64,000 nucleotides of DNA from Impatiens glandulifera (taxonomy: Eukaryota > Streptophyta > Magnoliopsida > Ericales > Balsaminaceae): assembly GCF_907164915.1 (NCBI RefSeq), contig NC_061869.1, positions 44,203,771 to 44,267,770 on the forward strand, written 5' to 3'. Below the pieces are notes generated by a model that saw nothing but the letters and a program-made list of their open reading frames with translations, had not been told where the DNA came from and did not search any database. The translations under genes were made by a program, and so were the position numbers. This document shows, one piece after another, positions 25,584 through 36,700 of the stretch; the first letter of the stretch is position 1, and each line of letters starts with the position of its first letter.

Positions 25584-26399
25584 ATATTCCTTTCAGCGAG
25601 TGGGACGCCCTATGGATGTAGGAGAAATTATCATAAGTTACGGTGATCATTTCTTGTTTTTGTACTTTATCTTTTAGTTGAAAACCCAATAAGATAAAAA
25701 AAAAATCGTTTTCAAATAAAGTAGTTGTAATGTTGACGACATGTAGAAGAAGAAGATAGCCCATCGTTGTTGGTCGTGCGTTGCGTGAGGGCTGAACCTG
25801 GGCAGGAAATCTTAGTGTTGGACAATGCTCGACTCTAGGGGCTCATGGGCCTTGCTGCTTGAGCGTTGGGAAGTGACCTAGTTCGATTTCTGTCTTGGCT
25901 AAGTTGTGGCATTTTCAAGCAAACATTCTTCTAACCTTAAAAAATACATACAAAAATTAATTAATAGATATAAACTTATTTTAGTTTATATAATTTATTT
26001 ATATATATATATATATATAATTGAGTTTTATTTAAAATTAGTCTAGATTTTAATTATTTTTTAACTTAATGGATACAACATTTTTCCAAAATAACTATTT
26101 CTTTCTTATTTCGTGCAATGAGCTCGTACAGAAATTTTAGAAAATCGTTGTGATGGCTCGAATTTGTTTAAAATATTTATAAATCAGGATAGTTAAAAAT
26201 TAATGTTTACAGTTGTGAAATTTGTTATCTCATATAAAAAATTGTATTTTCTTAATTTATAAAAAGAATATACAAATAATCGAATTAATATATAAATTGA
26301 ATATAGATAGGAATAAATCAATTTATTTAGATAGTAATTAAAATGTATTATCATGATATACATGCAATCGAATTAATATATTAATATAACAAAATTATT
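25584..26399. other. Gene-free stretch
   Basis: Contains a short minus-strand frame (25764-25582) that I do not recognise and an (AT)n tract at about 26000-26020. No supported gene. Confidence 0.5.
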
Positions 26400-27990
26400 G
26401 TAACCCCGAAAAATATTTTTTTCGAAAAAATTTATTGTTCGAGAAATTTCAACATCGGTGTGTGTCATGAATTTTTTTAAATTAAAATATTATTTTAAAA
26501 GATTTTAAATAAATCTTGACAGTTTGAAATTAATTATTAAAATAATCAATTTGGATTCAAGTTTAAATAATCTTTTTAGATTTGCAATAATCAAAATAAA
26601 ATTCGATTTTTAGATATCTATATTTAAATTAATTTTTAATTACTTTAGAAGATTATTTATTTGAAATAGAGTCGCCAATTTATTTTTAAAATCAATAAAA
26701 TGTGTAAGTGTACGAACGCATTTTTCACTAGAGTTTTGTTTAGTTCGAAGTTTGGTAATTTTCGGGAAAGTACTTTTGTGTTTCATCCTCCGTATTAGTT
26801 TTAAAATTGTCTCTACATTATAAAGTCTTAGCTTTTGAAAATTGGTTGTATAACGTTTCATTTTAACTAGTTATTCTTCTGATCCTAGACATTCACGTGT
26901 TTTTGTGTATTTAAAATTGTAAGAACAATATTTAAATATTGGTACATATTGATGATGATGACGACTAAGGAAGAGTATATTTGAAGAACATCAGTTTAAA
27001 AGGCACTAGGGTTTAAAAATAAATCCAAACTAACCGTTGTCAAAATATTTTGTGAAAAATATTCCAAAAATATTTTGAAATCATTTTTATTTTTTGGGAG
27101 TTTTTAGAAAATGGTTTGAAGTCCCAAAATTATAAAAATAATTTTGGAAATTGAAAAAGGCAACCAAACAAGCCCTAGGACTAGTGTCCTCCTTGGGTGT
27201 GTTTTTATCGATCGGGGCTAAGAGGCCTCGATCCTAAGTCAAGGATCCTTGGTCGGGGTCTGGAGATACTCGGTCGAGGTGCGGAAAAGCCACCGGTCAT
27301 GGGTTACCTTGGGGCTAACTTCATCAATCATAGGTCTGGGAGTTCTCGTTCAGGTGCGAGACTCCTCGGTTCTTGGTTAGATTTCTCGGTCGGACCTCTT
27401 GGTCCTAGTTGAAGAAAACTTGGTCAAACTCCTTTCGTCCTGATTCTTTGAGTTGAGGGTTAAACCTCCCGGTATTAGCTGAAATTCCTTATGCGGACCT
27501 TTCGATCATAGCTAAAATTTCTCAGCCAGACCTGTTGGTCCTCAAGAACATCAAAACTACAAATTTTGCAGTTTTGATTGAGGCTTGTATTCTTTAATCC
27601 AAGGGTCGGGATAGCTTTACAAAGCTCTCATTAACATTATGAACATCATCTCAAGGTATCATTCGGTCTGGGTGATGTTCAATTTGTTCAAAATAGTTTT
27701 AAGGCCAAAAAATGAGTTTTTGGTTTTTAAAGTTTGAGGAAGTGTAAGGAGCTTTCCAGTAGCTTCCTTATACTTCATATGATTGATTGATACCAAATGA
27801 TGAACACGAAAGGTCAAATTATTTTATTTATTTTTCTTGGCATTATCTTTAATTGATTATGATTTAATTATTACACTAATTAATCTAATTAATTGTTTAA
27901 TTAAGTTTTGGTCTTCAGATTAATTAATTTGATTTTGTTTATTCAAAAATAATTAAAATAATTATTTTAAAATTTATAAATTGGGTATGT
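26400..27990 (+). repeat. Gypsy-like LTR-type repeat, copy 1
   Basis: Collinear with 53880-55500. The shared landmarks are GATTATTTATTTGAAATAGAGTCGCC (shown here only in part: AGAGTCGCC near 26670), an AATCAATAAAATG block, a block ending CAACCAAACAAGCCCTAGGA near 27165, and a degraded CTCGGTCCTA-type minisatellite at 27190-27560. The GAGTCGCC motif and the layout resemble LTRs of large Gypsy (Tat/Ogre-type) elements. That family name is an inference, and no gag-pol is present. Confidence 0.55.
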
Positions 27991-28052
27991 GGATTTTTTA
28001 ATGCTTACAATTATGCTTGTAAATACGAATTGAATCTCGGATATCCATAATT

Positions 28053-28690
28053 AGGGTGGGTCGGTACGGTATACCTTAATTTTTTATTCATACCTTATAC
28101 TTTACCGAACGTTTCGGTATAACAAAATACATACATTTATCGTTCCTTGATTTTGGCATACCTTAATTTTTGTATAATTTAATTTCGGTACAATATCTTA
28201 ATACCTAAAAATGTATATGGATTACATATATGGAATAATATTAAAGTATAATAATATTTTGATTTAATTTAATTTTTTAAAATGATATTTTTATAATTGA
28301 ATTAAAATCAAATCTATTTTAAATAAATAAATCTTTTAAATTTAGAAAAACAAAATAGATATCTTGAAAGTTGAGTCTCTATGTTCGAAGAAAAAAATAA
28401 ATTTAGTAATTAGTTGCTGAAAATTTCATAATGAATGGATGAATTTAATTTTTGAAATAGAAATTAAAGCATTAATATTTAATATTTCATTGATTATTTT
28501 ATTTTTTTATAAATATTATTTATGTATATACCGATATACGGAAATTTTGAAAATCTCATACATTTACTGTACCTATAATTTCGGTATCGGTATCACCTTA
28601 ATTTTTTTCAGTATACTAAAAAATTGATATTTTTAATAGTTTGTGGTACGGTGTTTTTGATATACCAATAATATAAGTATTTTTTAACCC
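28053..28690. mobile_element. hAT-like non-autonomous element (GGTACGGTATACC family)
   Basis: It begins AGGGTGGGTCGGTACGGTATACC and contains many ATACC/GGTAT and TTTCGGTA motifs. Toward the right end it has GTGGTACGGTG in the opposite sense, finishing near TTTTTAACCCC. The terminal repeats are imperfect and the flanks CATAATT / TATAATT only roughly match, so the ends are uncertain. Confidence 0.4.
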
Positions 28691-29280
28691 CATATATAAT
28701 TACATAATTACAAATATAGATAAAAAAAAATAATGATTATTTGCACTTATGAATTCCAATGTACTTACTTATAAATGAATGAAGTTAAGAGAATTTATCA
28801 TAAACTAGCATGTATCACGTGCATTTTCACGAGTATAATAATATAAAAAATCGTGAAAAAAATATTACGGTAAAAATGTGATAACATTTTTAATTTTATT
28901 TTTAACCGTTTTAAATTTATGGGCGGGTCAACCCATAATCCGACTCAAGTATCTATTTACTCTCACAATGCAGAACGATCTCTTAAACAATTGTTACAAT
29001 TTGATTTCTCAACTCAATTAGTTTGACCTCTAAAGTCCACTTCTTCTCCATACTACGAGTGAAAAAGAAAATGTAAAGACTACAATTAAAGTAGCCCAGA
29101 CGAGACTTACTATATCCATATGAATTATGTCCTCTATCTTTATAAATATGACAGAATTCTTCCATTATTGCTCACTAATAATAGTAAAATCTATAGCGCA
29201 TAGTCAAAAGAAAATAATGGCCGGTTAAAAACTATTGATGAACCACCGTGTTTATTAGATTTGGTGTTGAATTTAAAATA
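28691..29280. other. Gene-free, with a partial copy of the downstream SINE-like unit
   Basis: The segment 28885-28965 (CATTTTTAATTTTATTTTTAACCG... GGGCGGGTCAACCC) duplicates part of the unit repeated at 29281-30530. No gene is seen. Confidence 0.6.
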
Positions 29281-29801
29281 TAAAGTGTTATTAGTCTAGT
29301 TGGTTAAAGGATTGTACTTATTTTGTTAGGTTGCAACATACCTATAACATTTTTAATTTTATTTTTAACCGTTTTAAATTTATGTGCGGGTCAACACACA
29401 ATCCGACCAAAATATCTATTTACTCTCACATATATGTCCAAATTAACCACAGTTCTCGACCTGACAATCCAGACACTTATATATATATATATTGGTTAGT
29501 TAAAAAGTTAAACTTATATTGTTAAAATGTCTCGCGTTCATCACATTTGATGTTGAATTTAAAATATAAAGTATTATTAACTTAGTTGGTTAAAGAGTTG
29601 TATTTATTTTATTAGGTTGCAAGTTCGAACCATACCTATAGCATTTTTATTCTTATTTTTTAAATTTTATTTTTAATCGTTTTAAGTTTATGGGCGGGTC
29701 AACCCAGAATTCGGCCAAAGTATCCATTTACTCTCACATATATATCCAAATTAACCACAACTCTCAACCCGGCAATCCGGACACTTTAAAAATGAAGCAT
29801 C

Positions 29802-29853
<52 letters not shown>

Positions 29854-30152
29854 TTAGTTAAAAAGTTGAACTTATATTATATTATTAAAATATTCTGCAT
29901 TTATCAAATTTGGTGTTGAATTTAAAATATAAAGTGTTATTAGCCTAGTTGGTTAAAGAGTTGTTCTTGTTTTGTTAAGTTGCAAGTTCGAATCATACCT
30001 ATAACATTTTTAATTTTATTTTTAACCGTTTTAAGTTTATGGGTGGGTTAACCCAAAATTCGACCCAAGTATTTATTTACTCTCATATATATATATCCAA
30101 ATTAATTACAGCTCTCGACCCGACAATCCGGACACTTTAAAAATGAAACATC

Positions 30153-30202
<50 letters not shown>

Positions 30203-30530
30203 TTAGTTAAAAAAATGAACTTATATTGTTAAAATGTCTCGTGTTTATCAAATTTGGTGTTAAATTTAAAATATAAAGTGTTATTAGTCTAGTTGGTTAA
30301 AAAGTTGTAATTTTTTTGTTAAGTTGCAAGTTCGAATCATACTTATAACATTTTTAATTTTATTTTTAACCATTTTAAGTTTATGGACGGGTCAACTCAG
30401 AATCCGACCCAAGTATTTATTTACTCTCATATATATATCCAAATTAACCACAGCTCTCGACTCAGTAAGCAATCCGGATACTTTAAAAATTAAGCATCAT
30501 TATATATATAAATATATATATATATATAAT
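29281..30530 (+). repeat. Tandem tRNA-like (SINE-derived) units separated by AT tracts
   Basis: Four copies of a ~290-360-bp unit. Each has an A-box-like TAGTCTAGTTGGTTAAA (29289, 29578, 29940, 30284). About 40 bp later three copies have a B-box-like GCAAGTTCGAATCATACC, degraded in the first. A conserved tail follows (GGGCGGGTCAACCC, TATTTACTCTCA, CTCTCGACCCGACAATCCGG) and then (AT)n. The A/B-box spacing fits an RNA polymerase III promoter of tRNA origin, hence SINE-like. No acceptor stem is seen, so these are not tRNA genes. Unit length varies mainly with the AT tract. Confidence 0.6.
29803..29850. repeat. (AT)n microsatellite
   Basis: An uninterrupted AT dinucleotide run at the tail of a SINE-like unit; a similar one lies at about 30153-30199. 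Confidence 0.95.
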
Positions 30531-31945
30531 AGAATTGGATATAATTTAAAAAAAGTTATTATTTTAAAATATAAATTATTCATTTTAAAAATAGAATAAC
30601 TTTAATCAATCATCTTTTACGAAGATATTTAGAAATTCTTCAGGGAATTCCATTAATCAGTCATAAAAAAGATTTGAAAGACACTCCATTTGAACTACAT
30701 CGGTTTGCACATGGTTGTTGTTGTTGTTGTCAGATATTCCCTGAAGAAGGTAATGTTTTTTTTTTTTTTTAAGTTCTTTGTTAATTATTCCATTAATTAG
30801 ACTAATCTTAATTAATGTTTACTATAACCTATGAGAAGTTTGGTTGTATTAGAAAGACAAAGCGTAATTGATGTCTCTATCTAGCTCATTATATTATCTT
30901 ATAATATTGAGAAGTTCAAGAAATTAACCATGTAGTTGTTTAAATATTAGTGACATTAGCTTTGAAAGAGACGCTGCCCTTTTTATTTGTTTGTAAAACG
31001 CCAATATATACACATTAGAAATCTAACTGTATGGCCAATAAAACAAGTAGTTGTTTGGTTTTAGTCTTATTTAATTCTAATCTTGAAGTTTTATAACTAT
31101 AAGCTGGTTTGGCAAAAATTTCATAACCCGGCTTAAAATATAACATATCTTTTACAAAAATGAAATATTTAGTTGTTACTTAATAAAATAATTTAATATT
31201 AACTACTTGACATTATGTAATTTTTTGGTTATAATAGATTAATAAAAAAAAAATAGTTTCATTTATAAAAATAAATAATTAAATACAGTTACAGAAAAGT
31301 TCAAAGTGGCACTTACCACAATATGAAAAGGGTTCATTTATTGAGAAGTATCTATAGACTAAATCTCAAAAGATGCCTTATTGAGCACTTGTTATTGACA
31401 GGGACAATCATCATTTCATAACATAGAAAATTGTAGTTGTAGTCATAGTTTGTCACATTTACTCATATAGAAACTAAATTAAATACAATAATATATTTTA
31501 TTATATATATTTGTGAAAGTCACAAATTTACAATAAAATTCCAATAAAAATTTTATTTATGTCCTAAATTAGTCATAAATTATATACATCTACTAATTCA
31601 AAAATAAATGTCAGTTAAAACAAAAAAAAAAAAAAAAAACATACAAAGTTACAAAATATATTACAAAAAAAAATGTTATGACATGTTTAGTGAAGAACGG
31701 TGTTATGTGTAAGGTCATAAAAGGCAAAATCATAAATTATATTAACAATTCATTCAATTATCGACTAGAATAATCATAATCGAGATGATCCAAATGATTA
31801 AATTAAGAGTACTTCTTCAAAATTTAATTATCGAATAGAATGGACATATGTAGAAATATTTTTTATTTTTTCTTTTCTCATTTTCATGGTATTATTTGTA
31901 TTACAATGATTAAATATAATGAATAAATATATGAAAAATGATTAG
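30531..31945. other. AT-rich intergenic stretch
   Basis: No gene is seen. It contains a 13-bp perfect inverted repeat (TTCTTCAGGGAAT at 30636-30648 and its complement at 30736-30748) and a short GTT run near 30716. Confidence 0.6.
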
Positions 31946-32109
31946 GAGAGAGAATTTGGGTGAGGGAATAAGACAGGAAATAACGTGGTATAATCTGATT
32001 TGCTGAAAATTCAAATAATTTCTCTCTTTTCTCTCAACTTTTTCATTTTTCTAACCAATGAAGTGATGTCAAGTCATTCCTTCTCTCATTCTCTCCCCCA
32101 AATTCTCTA
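31946..32109. mobile_element. MITE with ~30-bp terminal inverted repeats
   Basis: The left end GAGAGAGAATTTGGGTGAGG and the right end CCCCCAAATTCTCT are inverted repeats that continue imperfectly for about 30 bp. The interior AATTTCTCTCTTTTCTCTC and TGATGTCAAGTCATTCC are typical of small non-autonomous elements. The target duplication is not clear. Confidence 0.55.
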
Positions 32110-32124
32110 TATATCTCTCTTCTA

Positions 32125-32129
<5 letters not shown>

Positions 32130-32208
<79 letters not shown>
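32130..32208. repeat. (AT)n microsatellite
   Basis: About 78 bp of uninterrupted AT dinucleotides. Confidence 0.97.
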
Positions 32209-32212
<4 letters not shown>

Positions 32213-32960
32213 TTTATTTTATTTTTATGCCATCACATGATGGATGCCTTGCACATTTGTTTATGAAACCTTAAAGAAGTGATAGGTTGTGATTTGGTCA
32301 TATATATATATATATATAACATAAATTATTTTTTTACACTGGTTTTATTTATTTATATATATATATCCTCTTATTTTGGTACGCTTGATTAACCTATTAA
32401 ATTGTCAATCTATATTTTATTTATTCCCTTTATGCAACTATATTATGTATATTAAATTTTTTGAAGTATTTAGCAAAAATATTTTAAGTAAATCAAATGT
32501 TAGACAAATGTGATGGGAATAGAATCTCAATATATGCTCTATAGAGAACTTGCTAATAAAAGGGACAACCCACATTTTATAATATATTAATATCCTAGTC
32601 TATGTCACATTAATCATATAAATATATCTGATTTTGAACAAAAGTATTGTTTATTACAAATGTCAATATTAAGAAGAAAAAAAAGTTGGCATTTTTACAT
32701 TATCTTCGCTTATCGTGTTTAGATAAAAATCGAACACTTAATATTTATTTTTTAAAACACACTTAAATTACTTTAAATTTTATCTAATATAATAAATATT
32801 TAACTATAATTTTTTCTATTTTATAAAATTAGCAAGATGTCTCAAATATTAAACAAACAAAAAAAAATTATAAGGGTCAAGAAACAAAAGTTCACCCTCA
32901 ATTCACACAAACTCTTTCTAGACCGCTAGATAAACGAGTTTAGACACATTTTGTATCCCT
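32209..32960. other. AT-rich intergenic stretch
   Basis: No gene or recognised repeat apart from short AT tracts near 32300 and 32355. Confidence 0.6.
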
Positions 32961-33140
32961 CTTCTAGTTTAGAGACAACAAAAGGTGGATATCTCCAACC
33001 TTCGTGAAGTTTTGGGTTCGAATCCGTTAGGTAACAAATTTTGCGTCTAGTTAAGTGGTTAAGTGTGTCTCCGATTATGTGTTTACCGCGGGGATTAGTT
33101 GCACTTCATAGAAGAAGTGAAACTCAACGTTCTCAACCAA
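32961..33140 (+). mobile_element. tRNA-derived SINE, plus orientation
   Basis: It begins CTTCTAGTTTAGAGACAACA, has a B-box-like GGGTTCGAATCC at about 33010, then GTCTAGTTAAGTGGTTAAG and CCGCGGGGATTAG, and ends in an A-rich tail. It is the same family as the minus copy 115 bp downstream. Confidence 0.6.
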
Positions 33141-33255
33141 AAAATAAATAAATAAATAAAAAATAGAAAGTAATTTCAATGGAAGAAGTTAGCAACTTGG
33201 CATGACTATGTTATAACCTTCGCTTCAACTTAAACGTTATAGATACTTTTTTTTA

Positions 33256-33431
33256 GAACACTGGGTTCCGCTGCTCTTATAGAGTGCGACTAATCCCCGC
33301 GGATTAAGTACATAGCCCGCAAACATACTTAACCATTAACCAGGCGCAGAATTTGTCGTCTGACGGGCTCGAACTCAGAAGCTCATGGAGGCCTAGGGGG
33401 TATCCACCTCTTGTTGCCGCTAGGCTAGAAG
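33256..33431 (-). mobile_element. tRNA-derived SINE, minus orientation
   Basis: On the minus strand it reads CTTCTAGCCTAGCGGCAACA (A-box-like), GAGTTCGAGCCCGTC (B box), GCCTGGTTAATGGTTAAG and CCGCGGGGATTAGTCGCACT. The layout matches the copy at 32961. Together they form a large inverted pair. Confidence 0.65.
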
Positions 33432-33596
33432 AGGGGATAACGTTATAGATACTTAAACGTTATAGATGAGAATCTAACCCGTAATTTTTAATATTTTAAA
33501 TACCGACTCTTGTCATTTGAACTATCAAATGGGTTAATTGTGATATTAATTGTGACAAAATATAATTATCTAAAAACTCAATTATTGTTATATAAA

Positions 33597-33677
33597 TTTT
33601 TAGAAATAATGAATTTACTAACATTAATTTCAAAATTTTTTAGAAATAATGAATTTACTAACATTAATTTCAAAATT
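33597..33677. repeat. 40-bp direct duplication
   Basis: TTTTAGAAATAATGAATTTA with the following 20 bp occurs twice in tandem, just downstream of the desulfhydrase-like gene's stop codon. Confidence 0.9.
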
Positions 33678-33700
33678 GATGAAAAATACATATTAAGATT

Positions 33701-36700
33701 TCAACATGTGAAAGAAGACCTGTACCTTTGTGCAAGGCCAAACATACCAAGTGTGCCCCCAGTGTGAAGCATTGCAACTTTTGTGTCCAAACAAAGACTA
33801 GTTGCAACCTCCCATGCTGACAGAGTATATATTGGATCAACCAGAATGCCTGTTTCTTTAGCAATTTCTTGGCATTTCTTCACTTCTCCTTCTAAAACCT
33901 TCCCAAATCTACAAACACCAATCAATATATATATATAAGATTAAATAATATTCCCCATTTGAAAACACTTATTGTTCTTGTCTATGTATATATAGATATG
34001 TGTCCTAACACAATTTAGTCAAAAATTTATTTATGTTTCTATAAAAACTGATTTCAGGTCACAAATGGGTACTTTGGGTTTAAGGAACCGAGAATTAATT
34101 TTTGGATAAAAAGTATAGCTTTTGGATTAACAAAAACATTATGATACATTTGAGCACCTGAAAAGATAGTTTTATCATTTGAACCGAATAATTCAATTTA
34201 TTTTTTCAAAAGCTAGCACAGCCTCTAAATTCAACTTTAAAAGTTTTTAGTGGGAATCGAATTAGAGGACCTATATTCTCTTAAGCAAGACTATTTCTAT
34301 TGAACTACGTGAATTACCAAATAACTCTTTTTTCATCTAACGTGATCAATCAATGACTTACTTTCTTGGGCGGTTGCGCTCTATCCATTGAACAATTTCC
34401 CCATTTGTTGTGTTCAACAATTCATCAACAAATGGAGATGGAAAGGATCTTTGAAAATCAAATATTAGCTTCTTCTCTTGTTTTCGATATCCATCAAGTG
34501 TATCGGCTAACATTACAGCGGTGACCTCCCATGGAAGCCTGAAACTCAAAAATCAAGATATGAGTAAAATTGTTCGAAAAAGAGAAAAAGGAAACTGAGA
34601 ATCATTGAAATTTGAAATAGAGTGACACACCCTAAACATATTACTCCAAGAGCTAAACCAACAGCAGTTGTCCCAGTACCCGCATCTACAACAATTTTTA
34701 GTTTTTCTTTCTTCCCAAATACATTATCCCGAGACAAATAGTCTACAAGCCGAATAACACCTGTCATAGTGTGATTTTTTTAAGAATAAAAAGAAAAAAA
34801 AGGTTGCATCTTGATCTCATTGAAATTTACCAAACTTACAGTTGTAACAAATAATCTCACCATTGGTAAAAGGTGTGAATGGGTAAGATCACAATTTCAA
34901 ACAGATACATTTTTGTTTATAAAAAAAGTACTGTAGTTGAATTTATTGCTCAAACTTTTTACTACCAAAATAAGACTGCAACTAAAACTACATAACTTAT
35001 CTAAGAGTAACATAAGAGTGCATATCCAATAAAAACATGAGAAAAATGGCAGAAGGATGAAGCTAATCAATATCTACAATCAATTCCATTAGTGTCCATT
35101 TTCTTAGTGGAAATGAATAAAACAATTTGGGATTAGGTCCATAAATTCATCATCAACTCAGATGATAGCATCTTGTTGTAACTTTAAAGGAAAAATAGGC
35201 TCCTCATTTCCACAAGGATATTTACTGAAAATTGTCGTTACTGTAAGGCACAAAATTTCACCAAAGACAGAAAACAATCTAAGCAAGTTTTAGCGAATCG
35301 AGGAAATGAAATATAATAAGATTGTAAATCAAGACTTGAAAAAGAAAAAAGGAGATTGCATTTTTTTTTGGCAAAAAAAGAAAAGACCTTCTAAAACCTA
35401 CAAATAAGAAGAATTTACAAAAATTGAACGAGATGTTGAATATGATCGGTTCTCATTTTTAGAAGATAGAAAATGTACATCATAAAATTTCATCAATGAT
35501 TATTAAATGATTCAATCCAACCTAATCAGTTACAATCCTAATGTGTCATGGATAACGTCTAATTAAGGTCATTTTTTCATTCTTCGAACAACTCATAACT
35601 TGCATTTGGTGAAGTTGTTTGGACTATATTTTCACAATTTACTATGAATCAACTCATAACTTTCATTTGGTGAAGTTGTTTGGACTATGTTTTCACAATT
35701 TACTATGAATCAACTCATAACTTTCATTTGGTGAAGTTGTTTGGACTATGTTTTCACAATTTACTATGAATCAACACGTTAGAGTATATTCCTTTTCGGA
35801 GATTGTATATTTGCCTTAATTAACTACGTCAATAAAAAAAAGGAGATCTTGAAATGGAAGCAGTAGATCAGAAATTTTTTGTTTTGAATGGAAGAACGCA
35901 TGCATAGTGCGGGCAAGAGTGTCTCGGAAAGAAGTTTTGTGTCTCTTTCTTTTTGGTGGTGTGGATGAGGCAGCTGAAAGAAGAGTTGAGAAGATCCTAG
36001 TGAGTACCTTCGGAGTGAGGATAAGAAGAAACTGAATATTGTTAAATCAAAACTCGATGAGGAGAAGAAAAATGTTGTAAGATTGGTATTAATTACGACG
36101 AAAATAATGTGAAGTGGAAGACAATGTCAACACTGCTGAGGGAATCTCTATTCAAGTGGATCTAAGAAATTTCGAGAACTTTGAATCTCAAGAAGTTGAT
36201 ATGAATGGGGTTGGAACAATTGGGTTCCCCTTCCCCAGAGGATAGTCCGGACCAACATTTTGTTTTTACTGTACGCTTAGTTTATAATAACTATTGTTGT
36301 GATTTGACCGAACTAATTATAGGTTTTCAACAATATGTAACCTTACATTTACAGTGGTTTAACAAAAATCTTTGATTTTCCAAAAACAATGGCGAAAGGA
36401 TTTGATTTTGGTATTGATCTCGACGACATCAAAGCTAAGGGAATCCATCTTGAAGTGGATCCCAGCAGCTACAAGACCTGATTCTCATTCATTGACATCC
36501 CTTTGATTTGAGTGACGTGAATCGATGATATGATGATCATGAGGGTTGTTGATCCTTATGTGTTGATGATGATGGCGGGAGGTAACAGTGAGATTACTCA
36601 TTATTCGTAACAAGAGCTCTTTGGTTTTCAAAAAGAAAATGCAGGAAAACTCATATAACCTAACAAGAATGGTATCTAGAGTTTAGCCTCTTACCTAGCA

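Noticed and set aside
27197..27412. 71-codon plus-strand frame
   Set aside because: It lies wholly in the degraded CTCGGTCCTA minisatellite of the Gypsy-like repeat.
29289..30350. tRNA genes suggested by A- and B-box motifs
   Set aside because: No 5' acceptor stem, anticodon arm or matching 3' acceptor could be paired; a SINE origin fits better.
30324..30599. 91-codon plus-strand frame
   Set aside because: It starts in a SINE-like unit and reads through an AT microsatellite; low complexity.
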